A program made the position numbers and the translations under genes. From NCBI GenBank assembly GCA_020216925.1, contig JAIWOL010000030.1, positions 1 to 18,873 on the forward strand: 18,873 nucleotides of DNA. Direction: 5' to 3'. Shown piece by piece: positions 8,488 through 15,246 of this stretch. Positions within the stretch are counted from its first letter, which is position 1; the number at the start of each line of letters is the position of its first letter. The notes under the pieces are model-generated. The model was not told the DNA's origin, searched no databases, and saw only the letters and a program-made list of their open reading frames with translations. This DNA comes from Thiobacillus sp. (lineage in GTDB: Bacteria; Pseudomonadota; Gammaproteobacteria; Burkholderiales; Thiobacillaceae).

Positions 8488-9525
8488 TCAGTGGGTGAAC
8501 TCGCGCGCATCTGGCTCGGAACCGTTTTCGCCGGCGGCATGACGCTCGCTCACGGTGTAGAGAATCTTGCGCACGATGGGCAGGATGCGGTTGACCGAGC
8601 GCTCGACCTGTTCGATGCGTCCGGCCAGGCGCGTCATTTCTTCGCCCGTGCCGCCGCCGGCAGCACAGGATGACTGCCCCGCCACGCCTGTAGGCCCGTG
8701 AAAATCCTGGTGCGCGACTTCATTTTTGAGGTCGGCGATGACTTCGTTGACTTCGTCTTCGCCAAAATGGCTTTTTTCTTCCAGAAAGCCGAACAACAGC
8801 AGGCGGTCGCAGGTGGTATTGATGCGGCGCGGAATGCCCCCCGTGAAGCGGTGCAGGGCCGCAAACGCAGCCTCGTCGAAACTCGGCACGCCCTGCCAGC
8901 CCACGGTATGCAGGCGATGCTCGATGTAGCCGCGCGTCTCGTCCGGGTCGAGCGGCCCCAGGTGATACGAGGCCACGACGCGCTGGCGCAGCTGCTGCAT
9001 GTCCGGGCTTTGCAGGATGCCGCGGAATTCGGGCTGCCCCAGCAAAAATGTCTGGATCAGCGAACGGTCGTTATTCTGGAAATTGGACAGCATCCGCAGT
9101 TCCTCGACCGCGCGCTGGGTGAGGTTCTGCGCCTCGTCCACCACCAGCAGCACTCGCTTGCCCTGCCGCGTCGCCGCAGCCAGAAAGTCTTCCAGATTTT
9201 TCAGCAGCGCCGATTTGGACAGGCCCTCGTGCTGCAGGCCAAAGGACGCCGCCACGCTGCGCAGGGTATCTTCCGCATCCAGCTGGGTGGACACCAGCTG
9301 CGCCGCAATGAGATTGTGGGCTTCGAGCTGACGGAAGAGATTGCGTACCAGCGTCGTCTTGCCGGCGCCCACTTCACCCGTAATGACGATGAAGCCCTCT
9401 CCCAGCGACAGGCCGTAGTCGAGGTAGGCCATTGCCCGCTTGTGCCCCTTGGACCCGAAGAAAAAACGCGGGTCGGGGTTGAGCTGGAAAGGCTTGGCGC
9501 TAAAGCGGTAGTGGTCTTCGTACAT
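8488..9525 (-). CDS. XrtA-associated ATPase, ExeA-like AAA protein
   Basis: The 345-aa protein begins MYEDHYRFSAKPFQLNPDPR, the standard opening of ExeA/GspA-like AAA ATPases. Walker A is GEVGAGKTT at residues 50-58 with Lys56, Walker B is VLLVVDEAQ at 125-133, and an arginine-rich sensor segment FTGGIPRRINTTCDR follows at 227-241. After about residue 275 comes a low-complexity Gly/Ser linker and a short Glu/Arg-rich helix. The C-terminal peptidoglycan-binding domain and the membrane span of true ExeA are absent. The family (TIGR03015-like) is restricted to exosortase EPS loci; its role, perhaps energising assembly of the export complex with the beta-barrel, is inferred. An in-frame ATG at 9558 or a start at 9576 would add an unconserved leader, so I use 9525. 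It lies 76 nt after the beta-barrel gene. Confidence 0.92.
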   Translation of the reverse strand: MYEDHYRFSAKPFQLNPDPRFFFGSKGHKRAMAYLDYGLSLGEGFIVITGEVGAGKTTLVRNLFRQLEAHNLIAAQLVSTQLDAEDTLRSVAASFGLQHEGLSKSALLKNLEDFLAAATRQGKRVLLVVDEAQNLTQRAVEELRMLSNFQNNDRSLIQTFLLGQPEFRGILQSPDMQQLRQRVVASYHLGPLDPDETRGYIEHRLHTVGWQGVPSFDEAAFAALHRFTGGIPRRINTTCDRLLLFGFLEEKSHFGEDEVNEVIADLKNEVAHQDFHGPTGVAGQSSCAAGGGTGEEMTRLAGRIEQVERSVNRILPIVRKILYTVSERHAAGENGSEPDAREFTH

Positions 9526-9601
9526 GGGCAATCCGATCGAGTGAGGCACGTCAGCCATTCCCGGCAGACGAAGCAACGGTCATGCCACGGAAAAAAGCGG
9601 T

Positions 9602-11206
9602 TTAGAAGCGCATGTTCATCGACGCCGAGAGGCTGTTCTCGGTGAAGTCTGCATTGGCGATGTTCGAATCCCGTTGTTGATGACGGTAATTCAACGCTCC
9701 GCTGAGGTCTTTGCCGAACTGGTGGAACACGCCCAGGTTCAGGCTGGCGGTGTCGTCATCGCGGCGGGTTGGCGTGCCGAGCTGCGCCGAGGTGGCGCTG
9801 TTGCGGGTATAGCCGAGGTTGGCGTTGGCCGCGGTGCGCGGCGTCAGACGATAGCTGACGGTCCCGCTTACCCCCTGGGTCGTGTCTTCCGCGTCGTTCA
9901 CCGCCTGATACAGACGGCGGGTATCGAACACGGAAACCCCCACGCTGGTACGCGGGCCCAGTCGCCAGCTCCAGCCGGCATTCAGGCTCTTGATGATGAA
10001 TACCCCATTGTTGAGGCTGGCGTCGCCCAGACCAAATGGCGTCAGATCGGCAAGCGTCAACCCCAACTGGGTATAAAACTGGGATATGAGCGTGCCGGGC
10101 AGGGGGGAGCTGCAACTCGTCTGCCCGGGCGGCGGCGTGAAATCCACTGTTTCAAACAGCCGGCCGCCACATACCCAGAAAATGCGGCCACTCTGGTTCT
10201 GAAGTTGCTGACTGACATCGCTGACGTCTTCGTAGTAACGAACAGTCCAGTTCGAGGCGCGGGTGCGGTACGCGCCCGAGAGGCTGAAAGTGCGGCCAAA
10301 ATAGCGTTCGCCCGCCGACGCCTCGATACTGGTCCGCTGATTGGGAGTCCAGCCAAACCCGACACTGTATGAACTGCCTTCAGTATCGGTCGCGCTCAGG
10401 AAATCGTTCCTGTCTTCGCCGTAGGTGGCAAAAACCCTGAACTTACGGCTCAGGGCATATCCCAGGGAAAGGGTGGCGCGCTCAAAAGTGCTGTCGCGCG
10501 TGGCTCCCCGGTTGTTGGCCTGGCGAATCGAATAATCGATCGCCCAGCTAAGGTCATTGAAACGCGAACCGCTGTTCAGCCCCGCAGTGAATGAATGGGT
10601 GACGGAATCGGATATCGAGCCTGCCGCGCCGCCGTCAAAAAGCGCGCCGCCCGTGGTGTAGCGCGCACGGGCCGTTGCAAACGAGCCCAGGCGTTTCACC
10701 AGATGGGGGCTCAGGCTGTAGACACTGGCTGTCGCGCGGTTGCTGTCGTTGACGCTGGCGTCGGCGGGCGAACCAAAAAGCGAAACCAGATTCTGCGCCA
10801 CACTCGCAGAGCCATCGATGAAGAGGAAATCCTCAACCAGCTCCGCCTTGCCAAGCGCACCCAGGCGATGATAAATGTCGTTGGAGTTGTCTTTGCCAAA
10901 GCGGGTCACCGCCGACAGCCCATAAGTCATGCTGGCCTGAACCCGTCTTGACCCGCTCGAGGTTAGCGTGAATGCGGGAGTGACGGCCAGGCTCAGTTCA
11001 TTTTCGGGATTCGAGCTGCTTTGATTTGCGTTGTCCGAATAGGTCGCAGATGCCCCGACGCTGGGCACGAAACGCCAGTCCAGCGCTTGCGCGTCCGCCG
11101 CAAAACCCAGCACCACGAAAACAGAAAAAGCTCCCGCCAGGGGAGCTTGCGCTTTTCGATCCGCCCTCGCCTTGCCGGCGAGGGGTTTACTTGCCGTAAC
11201 TGCCAT
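9602..11206 (-). CDS. PEP-CTERM system-associated outer-membrane beta-barrel protein (TIGR03016-like)
   Basis: The frame encodes about 534 aa with a signal peptide (n-region KARADRKAQ, hydrophobic core LAGAFSVFVVLGFAA, likely cleavage after DAQA) followed by alternating-residue strands rich in Ser, Thr, Asn and Tyr, and it ends in SMNMRF, a C-terminal Phe typical of BAM-inserted barrels. It probably forms an outer-membrane channel or scaffold for EPS, by family association. Start choice is uncertain: ATG 11206, ATG 11215 and GTG 11230 all lie inside the autokinase gene and none has an SD, while no start codon after the autokinase stop keeps a charged n-region. Translation may therefore depend on coupling with the upstream gene. 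A terminator-like tandem hairpin lies inside these first codons. Two cysteines about 20 residues apart sit in a Pro/Gly-rich loop near the middle (VCGGRLF and TSCSSPLP). Confidence 0.85.
   Translation of the reverse strand: MAVTASKPLAGKARADRKAQAPLAGAFSVFVVLGFAADAQALDWRFVPSVGASATYSDNANQSSSNPENELSLAVTPAFTLTSSGSRRVQASMTYGLSAVTRFGKDNSNDIYHRLGALGKAELVEDFLFIDGSASVAQNLVSLFGSPADASVNDSNRATASVYSLSPHLVKRLGSFATARARYTTGGALFDGGAAGSISDSVTHSFTAGLNSGSRFNDLSWAIDYSIRQANNRGATRDSTFERATLSLGYALSRKFRVFATYGEDRNDFLSATDTEGSSYSVGFGWTPNQRTSIEASAGERYFGRTFSLSGAYRTRASNWTVRYYEDVSDVSQQLQNQSGRIFWVCGGRLFETVDFTPPPGQTSCSSPLPGTLISQFYTQLGLTLADLTPFGLGDASLNNGVFIIKSLNAGWSWRLGPRTSVGVSVFDTRRLYQAVNDAEDTTQGVSGTVSYRLTPRTAANANLGYTRNSATSAQLGTPTRRDDDTASLNLGVFHQFGKDLSGALNYRHQQRDSNIANADFTENSLSASMNMRF
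11125..11148 (-). terminator. Intrinsic-terminator-like hairpin within the beta-barrel gene's first codons
   Basis: On the minus strand AAGCTCCC, loop CTGGC and GGGAGCTT form a perfect 8-bp stem followed by TTTCTGTTTT. The form is that of a Rho-independent terminator placed 38 bases after the autokinase stop. It lies in the part of the beta-barrel gene coding for the signal peptide, so readthrough is required for that gene and all EPS genes downstream unless they have another promoter. Confidence 0.65.
11164..11184 (-). other. Hairpin directly after the autokinase stop codon
   Basis: On the minus strand CCCTCGCC, loop GGCAA and GGCGAGGG form a perfect 8-bp stem two bases after the autokinase stop. 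It is the first of two tandem hairpins and overlaps the 5' coding region of the beta-barrel gene. Confidence 0.7.
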
Positions 11207-12134
11207 AGTAGCCATAGTAGTAATCTGCACCGGGCGTGGGAGTGGTCTTGTTGAGCAACATCCCCACCACCTCGCACGACTGGATATGCGACAACGCCTC
11301 GCGCACTGCCTCCTGGGAGGTTTTTTCGGCCTCGACCACCATCACGATCTGACCCATGTGCGTGGTCAGCACGCTGGACTCGCTGGTGGCCAGCAGAGGC
11401 GGGGAATCGAACAGGATTATACGGTCTGGATAACGATTCCCAATATCTTCGACCAGTCGCGTCATCGCGGCGCTAGCCAGAAGCTCGGTTGCGCGCTTGT
11501 AGGTTCGGCCAGCCGGCAGCACGGTCAGCTTGGCGATATCCGTCTTGATCAGCACGTCCGACAGCTTCAGATCCTTGTCCTGCAGCACGTCGAGCAGGCC
11601 CTTGTCGGCGTGGATGCCGAGATATTCCGGGACGCGGGGCTTGGCCACGTCGGCATCGATGAGCAGCACGGTGCGATCCATTTCCATGGCCATCGAGATG
11701 GCGAGATTGATGGCGCAGAAACTCTTGCCCTCGCCCGGCAGCGAGCTGGTGACCATGATGAGGTTGCCGTTCTTGACCCGCGAAGTCCCCTGCCCGAAGG
11801 CGTTGGCGATGAGCGGACGCTTGATGATGCGGAATTCCTCGGCGATCTGGGTTTTCTCGGCATCCGGCGCCACCACGCCCATGCGATGCAGGCGCGCCAG
11901 ATTGATCGACTGGACCTGGCTATTGCCTTCGGACGGAGACTCGCGGTCGGGCGAGATGAACATGGGCTCGACCGGAGTGGCCACGAACGGGGCCGCATGC
12001 TTGCTCTGCTGTTTGGCCAGCGCGTTTTCGATCATGCTGGCATCCTGCGACGGAGCCTGGCTGGCGGGCGGAACAGCCGCAGCACGCGGCGCGCCCGTTC
12101 CGATCTTCCCGGCTGCTTTCTCGATAATGCTCAT
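11187..12134 (-). CDS. XrtA-associated tyrosine autokinase (BY-kinase, CpsD/Wzc-C type)
   Basis: The 315-aa cytoplasmic BY-kinase would control polymerisation and export by cycles of tyrosine phosphorylation with its chain-length partner, encoded just upstream. The N-terminus SIIEKAAGKI matches the exosortase-locus subfamily (TIGR03018-like), followed by a Pro/Ala-rich linker to about residue 75. The kinase core has Walker A SSLPGEGKS at 130-138 (Lys137), Walker A' VLLIDADVAKP with Asp160 and Asp162, and Walker B IILFDSPPL with Asp243. The C-terminus is a short tyrosine cluster (Tyr305-307, 309, 310, 313), the expected autophosphorylation site. The start is fixed by an AGGAG ribosome site that overlaps the stop of the preceding gene. 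The membrane-spanning Wzz half is a separate gene, as in Gram-positive CpsC/CpsD pairs and other exosortase loci. Confidence 0.94.
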   Translation of the reverse strand: MSIIEKAAGKIGTGAPRAAAVPPASQAPSQDASMIENALAKQQSKHAAPFVATPVEPMFISPDRESPSEGNSQVQSINLARLHRMGVVAPDAEKTQIAEEFRIIKRPLIANAFGQGTSRVKNGNLIMVTSSLPGEGKSFCAINLAISMAMEMDRTVLLIDADVAKPRVPEYLGIHADKGLLDVLQDKDLKLSDVLIKTDIAKLTVLPAGRTYKRATELLASAAMTRLVEDIGNRYPDRIILFDSPPLLATSESSVLTTHMGQIVMVVEAEKTSQEAVREALSHIQSCEVVGMLLNKTTPTPGADYYYGYYGSYGK

Positions 12135-12139
12135 GGTTT

Positions 12140-12144
12140 CTCCT
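12140..12144 (-). promoter_or_regulatory. Ribosome binding site of the tyrosine autokinase gene
   Basis: AGGAG on the minus strand, five bases before the ATG at 12134, overlapping the TAG stop of the chain-length gene (TAGGAG). It fixes the autokinase start and suggests translational coupling of the two partner proteins. Confidence 0.75.
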
Positions 12145-13678
12145 AACCTGCCCGCGACATAATCAGCTGCAGGATCATCACGCCCCCGTAAGCCGCAATC
12201 AGACTACCCAGCGCCGCCAGGTAGGTGAGCAGACCTTTGCGTTTGCGCCGCCTGGTTTCATCCGTTTCCACGCGGGACACGCCACCCAGCAGGGGCAAGC
12301 CTGTCAATTCGCGCAGGGTGCGGCGATCATTGACCGTGCGGCGCAGCTGGCTCAACAGGAAAGCGACCGCAATGCCTGCCAGCAGACCGCCGACCGTTAC
12401 CAGCGACAGCAGAAGGGGACGGTTCGGCCAGGCCGGCTGGCTGGGAACAAAAGGCGGGTCGATCACCCGGAAATCGACGGTGTCGGTTTTGCTTTCGACT
12501 TCGCCCGACATCGTCACTGACTCGCGGCGCTTCAGCAGCGCATCATAATTTTGCCGGTAGACATCGTAGTCGCGCGTCAGCTGGGTGTATTCCTGCTCCA
12601 CCTGGGGAATCATGTTGGAGGCGCTGCGCAATTCGGACAGGCGGCGCTGGTATTCGCCGACACGCGCATTGAGCGAGGCAACGGTTGCATCCGCCTCGGC
12701 AATGGCGATGGTCAACTGCTGATAGACCGGATTCTGGATCTTTGTGCCTGCCGGATCGGACTTGCGCGCGGCGAGTTCGCTTTTTTTCTGCTGCTCAAGC
12801 TTTTCGATCAGGCGCCTGGTCGCCTGGATATCCGGATGGAGATCCGTATATTGCAACCGTAGCTGATCCATCTGTTTTTCCAGGGCCTGAATGCGGGCAT
12901 CGATTTCGCCGTTGGTCGACATGGCAGCAGCGGCCGCGGTGAGCTCGGGCTCCTCATCCTGCAGTTGACGCTTCAGCTGGTTGCGGCGATTGACCGCTTC
13001 CTGCTGGTCGAGCTGGGCCTGCCGCAGTAGCGCGGAGGCTTCCGCCAGCTTGGCGTAGTAATCGCCGCCCTGCCCCGGCATCATGCCGATGTGCTTCTGC
13101 TTGAATTCCTTGAGCGCGTTCTCCGCATCGGTGAGTTTCTGCTGGTACTGCTGCAACTGCTCCTCGATGAAGCGCTGGGAACTGGAAATGTCCTGGCGCG
13201 TTTTGCCCAGACTGCTCTCGACAAAGATGGTCAGCAGCGACTGCACAACCTTCTTGGCCAGCTCGCCGTTCGCGTCCTGGTAACTGATGGTGTAGAGATT
13301 TTCCCGTCCGGCATCGGCAATCGAAATCTTCGCTGCCAGCGCGTTCAGCATTTTTTCTGTCTGCTCGGGGGTCTTGGCCTTCACATCCAGATCGGTCATG
13401 CGCGCAACCTTTTCCAGCGTGGGGCGGCTGACGAGCTGGCGGGTCATCAGTTTGATCTGCTGCTCCACGTTGGGCTCGGCGGCCAGACCGGAAAGCAGGG
13501 GCTTGAGCAGGGTCTGGGTATCCACGTAGACCCTTGCCGTTGCCTGGTAACGATCCGGAATGGTCATGACCCACGTCCAGCCGACGATGCAGACCAGCCA
13601 GGCGACCGCCACCCCCCACCAGCGACGACGCCAGGCGGCCTTGGCATATCCGAGTACTTGCTGCAGTAACAGATCCAT
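12143..13678 (-). CDS. XrtA-system polysaccharide chain-length determinant (Wzz/GNVR family)
   Basis: The 511-aa inner-membrane polysaccharide co-polymerase would set EPS chain length and bridge to the outer-membrane exporter. It has an N-terminal Wzz domain with transmembrane helix near residues 20-38, a long periplasmic section rich in Gln, Glu and Lys with predicted coiled coils around 165-240 and 260-300, a GNVR-type segment (VEQEYTQLTRDYDVYRQNYDALL), and a proline-rich motif DPPFVPSQPAWPNRP before the second transmembrane helix (about 420-446). A third hydrophobic segment (LTYLAALGSLIAAYGGVMILQL) closes the protein, as in the exosortase-linked subfamily (TIGR03007-like). The kinase domain is encoded by the next gene, 8 nt downstream. 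The ATG at 13678 has only a weak GGAT upstream, and a terminator-like hairpin lies between this gene and the export lipoprotein. Confidence 0.93.
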   Translation of the reverse strand: MDLLLQQVLGYAKAAWRRRWWGVAVAWLVCIVGWTWVMTIPDRYQATARVYVDTQTLLKPLLSGLAAEPNVEQQIKLMTRQLVSRPTLEKVARMTDLDVKAKTPEQTEKMLNALAAKISIADAGRENLYTISYQDANGELAKKVVQSLLTIFVESSLGKTRQDISSSQRFIEEQLQQYQQKLTDAENALKEFKQKHIGMMPGQGGDYYAKLAEASALLRQAQLDQQEAVNRRNQLKRQLQDEEPELTAAAAAMSTNGEIDARIQALEKQMDQLRLQYTDLHPDIQATRRLIEKLEQQKKSELAARKSDPAGTKIQNPVYQQLTIAIAEADATVASLNARVGEYQRRLSELRSASNMIPQVEQEYTQLTRDYDVYRQNYDALLKRRESVTMSGEVESKTDTVDFRVIDPPFVPSQPAWPNRPLLLSLVTVGGLLAGIAVAFLLSQLRRTVNDRRTLRELTGLPLLGGVSRVETDETRRRKRKGLLTYLAALGSLIAAYGGVMILQLIMSRAG

Positions 13679-13694
13679 ACGGGCAATCCATCAA

Positions 13695-13719
13695 AAAACG
13701 CTGCGTACCGCAGCGTTTT
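13695..13719 (-). terminator. Intrinsic-terminator-like hairpin inside the EPS operon (after gene 1)
   Basis: On the minus strand AAAACGCTGCG, a three-base loop GTA and CGCAGCGTTTT form a perfect 11-bp stem that runs into six T residues. It lies 10 bases after the export lipoprotein stop and 16 bases before the chain-length gene start. The A-tract on the other arm means it could also work on the opposite strand, but no rightward gene ends here. It most likely causes partial termination or protects the 3' end of a processed lipoprotein mRNA. Confidence 0.8.
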
Positions 13720-13729
13720 GAATCAAAGG

Positions 13730-14353
13730 TCAGAACAGGCTTTCGGGCACCACCAGCACGTCGCCCGGACGCAACTCGACGTTGGCCGATATGTCGCCAT
13801 TCTTCAGCAGATCTTCGAGGCGCACACCAAACTGCTGCGGCTTGCCGTCGACGACACGCAGGATGTAGGCCTTGTTGCCGGCGGCAAAATCAGTGATCCC
13901 GCCAACCTGGATCATCAGATCGATCAGGCTCATTTTTTCGCGGTAGTTCAATGCCTGCGGCTTGGCTGCCTCGCCCAGCACGCGAATCTGCTGATCGAAC
14001 GGCCCCACGCCACCGGCCACGATCACCGTGACGATCGGTTCCTGGATGTATTTGGACAGTGCCTTTTCGATGTCGCGCGCCAGCTGGGTCGGGGTTTTGC
14101 CCGAAGCCTGGATATCCTCGACCAGATTCATGGTCATCTTGCCGTCGGGCCGCACCGGGAAGGCTCCCGACACCTCGGGATTGCGCCAGACGAAAACCTG
14201 CACCGAATCGCCCGGCCCCACCAGGTAGTTCCAGTCGTAGCCGCCGGACTGCGCAGGCGCAGGCGGATAGATCGGCGTGCTGGAGCAGCCCGCCATGAGC
14301 GTGACCGCCGCAACCAGGCCGGCCCGCGCGATATGCTTGTTGATCGTGAACAT
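13730..14353 (-). CDS. XrtA-system exopolysaccharide export lipoprotein (Wza/BexD-like)
   Basis: The 207-aa product is a short outer-membrane polysaccharide export (OPX) protein. Its lipoprotein signal peptide ends in the lipobox LMAGC, with Cys23 as the lipidation site. The mature part carries the poly_export domain opening YLVGPGDSVQVFVWRNPEVS, then VRPDGKMTMNLVEDIQASG, and a SLBB-type segment from about residue 120 (IRVLGEAAKPQALNYREKMSLIDLMIQVGGITDFA), ending in RPGDVLVVPESLF. This matches the exosortase-linked subfamily (TIGR03027-like). ATG 14353 is preferred to GTG 14359 because AAGGGAG lies seven bases before it. It is the first gene of the EPS operon, downstream of a sigma-54-like promoter, and is separated from gene 2 by a strong hairpin, so it may be the most highly transcribed gene. 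Confidence 0.94.
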   Translation of the reverse strand: MFTINKHIARAGLVAAVTLMAGCSSTPIYPPAPAQSGGYDWNYLVGPGDSVQVFVWRNPEVSGAFPVRPDGKMTMNLVEDIQASGKTPTQLARDIEKALSKYIQEPIVTVIVAGGVGPFDQQIRVLGEAAKPQALNYREKMSLIDLMIQVGGITDFAAGNKAYILRVVDGKPQQFGVRLEDLLKNGDISANVELRPGDVLVVPESLF

Positions 14354-14360
14354 GCCCACT

Positions 14361-14367
14361 CTCCCTT
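14361..14367 (-). promoter_or_regulatory. Ribosome binding site of the export lipoprotein gene
   Basis: AAGGGAG on the minus strand, seven bases before the ATG at 14353. It supports that start over the GTG at 14359. Confidence 0.7.
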
Positions 14368-14434
14368 ATCCAGTTGATCTGCGAGGCATTATGCCAGAGC
14401 AGAGTCGAAATTCCGTTTAACGCATCGCACCGCA

Positions 14435-14450
14435 AGCAAACCGCGCGCCA
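14435..14450 (-). promoter_or_regulatory. Candidate sigma-54 (RpoN) promoter of the EPS operon
   Basis: The minus strand reads TGGCGCGCGGTTTGCT. Against the RpoN consensus TGGCACG-N4-TTGCW only one defined position differs (G for A). The near-invariant GG and GC dinucleotides are at 14449-14448 and 14437-14436 with correct spacing. The predicted start of transcription is near 14424, leaving a leader of about 70 nt before the export lipoprotein ATG. Family knowledge: exosortase/PEP-CTERM loci are often controlled by the PrsK/PrsR two-component system through sigma-54. No regulator gene is in the window. Confidence 0.65.
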
Positions 14451-14503
14451 GCTGTCGCCGCCCCGGCCTGCGCGTCCTCGCCGGCGACCTGGCGGGGCCG
14501 CTT

Positions 14504-14539
14504 CGTCGGCGTTTCGACACTGCTGTCGTAAGGCCGACG
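14504..14539. promoter_or_regulatory. Nested inverted repeat, candidate activator-binding site
   Basis: CGTCGGC (14504-14510) pairs with GCCGACG (14533-14539), and inside it CGACA-N4-TGTCG (14515-14528) forms a second dyad; a four-base internal loop lies on each side. The centre is about 97 bp upstream of the predicted sigma-54 transcription start, a usual distance for an enhancer-binding protein. It also lies just before the divergent pyrophosphohydrolase gene, so it could serve or repress that promoter instead. Outside this and the sigma-54 motif I see nothing definite in the 208-base gap 14354-14561. Confidence 0.4.
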
Positions 14540-14561
14540 CCGGGCACGGTATCATGGCGGG

Positions 14562-14936
14562 ATGAACGCCGCCCGCATCGATTCGCTCGACACCCTTCGC
14601 ATGCGTATACGCGCCTTTGCCGAGGCACGCGCCTGGACGGATTACCATACTCCGAAAAATCTGGTCATGGCATTGACGGTCGAAGCTGCCGAGTTGCAGG
14701 AACCGTTCCAGTGGCTCACCCCGGAACAGAGCCTGAACCTCGACGCCGACCAGCGCGAGGCGGTCCGTCAGGAAATCGCCGATGTGCTCATCTACCTGAC
14801 CCGGCTGGCCGACCTGCTGGATATCGATCTGCTCGACGCCGCCGCAGACAAGCTGGACATCAACGCCCGCAAATATCCGGTCGGGAAGGCGCGCGGCAAT
14901 GCGCTCAAATATTCGGACCTGCCTCATGACGACTGA
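14562..14936 (+). CDS. MazG-like nucleotide pyrophosphohydrolase (dCTP pyrophosphatase/RS21-C6 type)
   Basis: The 124-aa all-alpha protein has the EXXE...EXXD metal-binding pattern of the MazG superfamily: Glu41 and Glu44 in VEAAELQEPFQW, and Glu71 and Asp74 in EIADVLIYLTRLAD. The Trp residues around 25 and 51 and the overall length fit the single-domain RS21-C6/DCTPP branch, which hydrolyses dCTP or modified dNTPs to the monophosphate and pyrophosphate. The ATG at 14562 follows a GGCGGG stretch; the preceding ATG (14554) meets a stop after three codons. It is the first of five rightward overlapping genes, divergent from the EPS operon, and overlaps the ferredoxin gene by 11 nt. A role in nucleotide-pool cleaning is inferred from the family. 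Confidence 0.9.
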   Translation: MNAARIDSLDTLRMRIRAFAEARAWTDYHTPKNLVMALTVEAAELQEPFQWLTPEQSLNLDADQREAVRQEIADVLIYLTRLADLLDIDLLDAAADKLDINARKYPVGKARGNALKYSDLPHDD

Positions 14937-15246
14937 TCCTCATTTCAAGCATCACGTGTTTTTCTGTACCAACCAGCGCGACGACGGCGCAAAGTGCTGC
15001 GGTGAATCCGGCGGCCAAAACATGCGCGACTATTTCAAGAAGAAGGTCAAGCACGCCAACCTCAACGGCAGGGGCAAATGCCGCATCAACAGCGCCGGCT
15101 GTCTTGACCGCTGCGACGAAGGCCCGCTGCTGGTCGTGTACCCCGAAGGAATCTGGTACACCTACGTGGACGAGGCCGACATCGATGAAATCTTCGAGCA
15201 GCACATCAAGCAGGGCCGTGTCGTCGAACGTCTCCAGCTGAAGTGA
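14926..15246 (+). CDS. Thioredoxin-like [2Fe-2S] ferredoxin
   Basis: The 106-aa protein resembles the thioredoxin-fold [2Fe-2S] ferredoxins found as stand-alone genes in proteobacteria. Candidate cluster ligands are Cys14, Cys24 or Cys25, Cys59 and Cys63 (patterns FFCTNQRDDGAKCCG and NSAGCLDRCDEGP); Cys52 is an additional cysteine. The end is VVERLQLK. The start at ATG 14926 overlaps the previous gene by 11 nt; an in-frame ATG at 14899 would overlap it by 38 nt and adds an unconserved leader. The next gene starts within its stop (GTGA). An electron-transfer role is a family inference; no partner reductase is in the window. Confidence 0.88.
   Translation: MTTDPHFKHHVFFCTNQRDDGAKCCGESGGQNMRDYFKKKVKHANLNGRGKCRINSAGCLDRCDEGPLLVVYPEGIWYTYVDEADIDEIFEQHIKQGRVVERLQLK

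Noticed and set aside
9585..9604. T-run after the beta-barrel stop as a terminator
   Set aside because: Six T residues are present but no convincing GC stem precedes them, so I do not call it.
14380..14410. CATAAT on the minus strand as a sigma-70 -10 box for the EPS operon
   Set aside because: No acceptable -35 hexamer lies 16-18 bp upstream; the sigma-54 motif nearby is a much better match. A weak second promoter is not excluded.
14550..14555. TATCAT as a -10 box for the pyrophosphohydrolase gene
   Set aside because: It would put the transcription start at the ATG itself, and no -35-like hexamer lies at the right distance.
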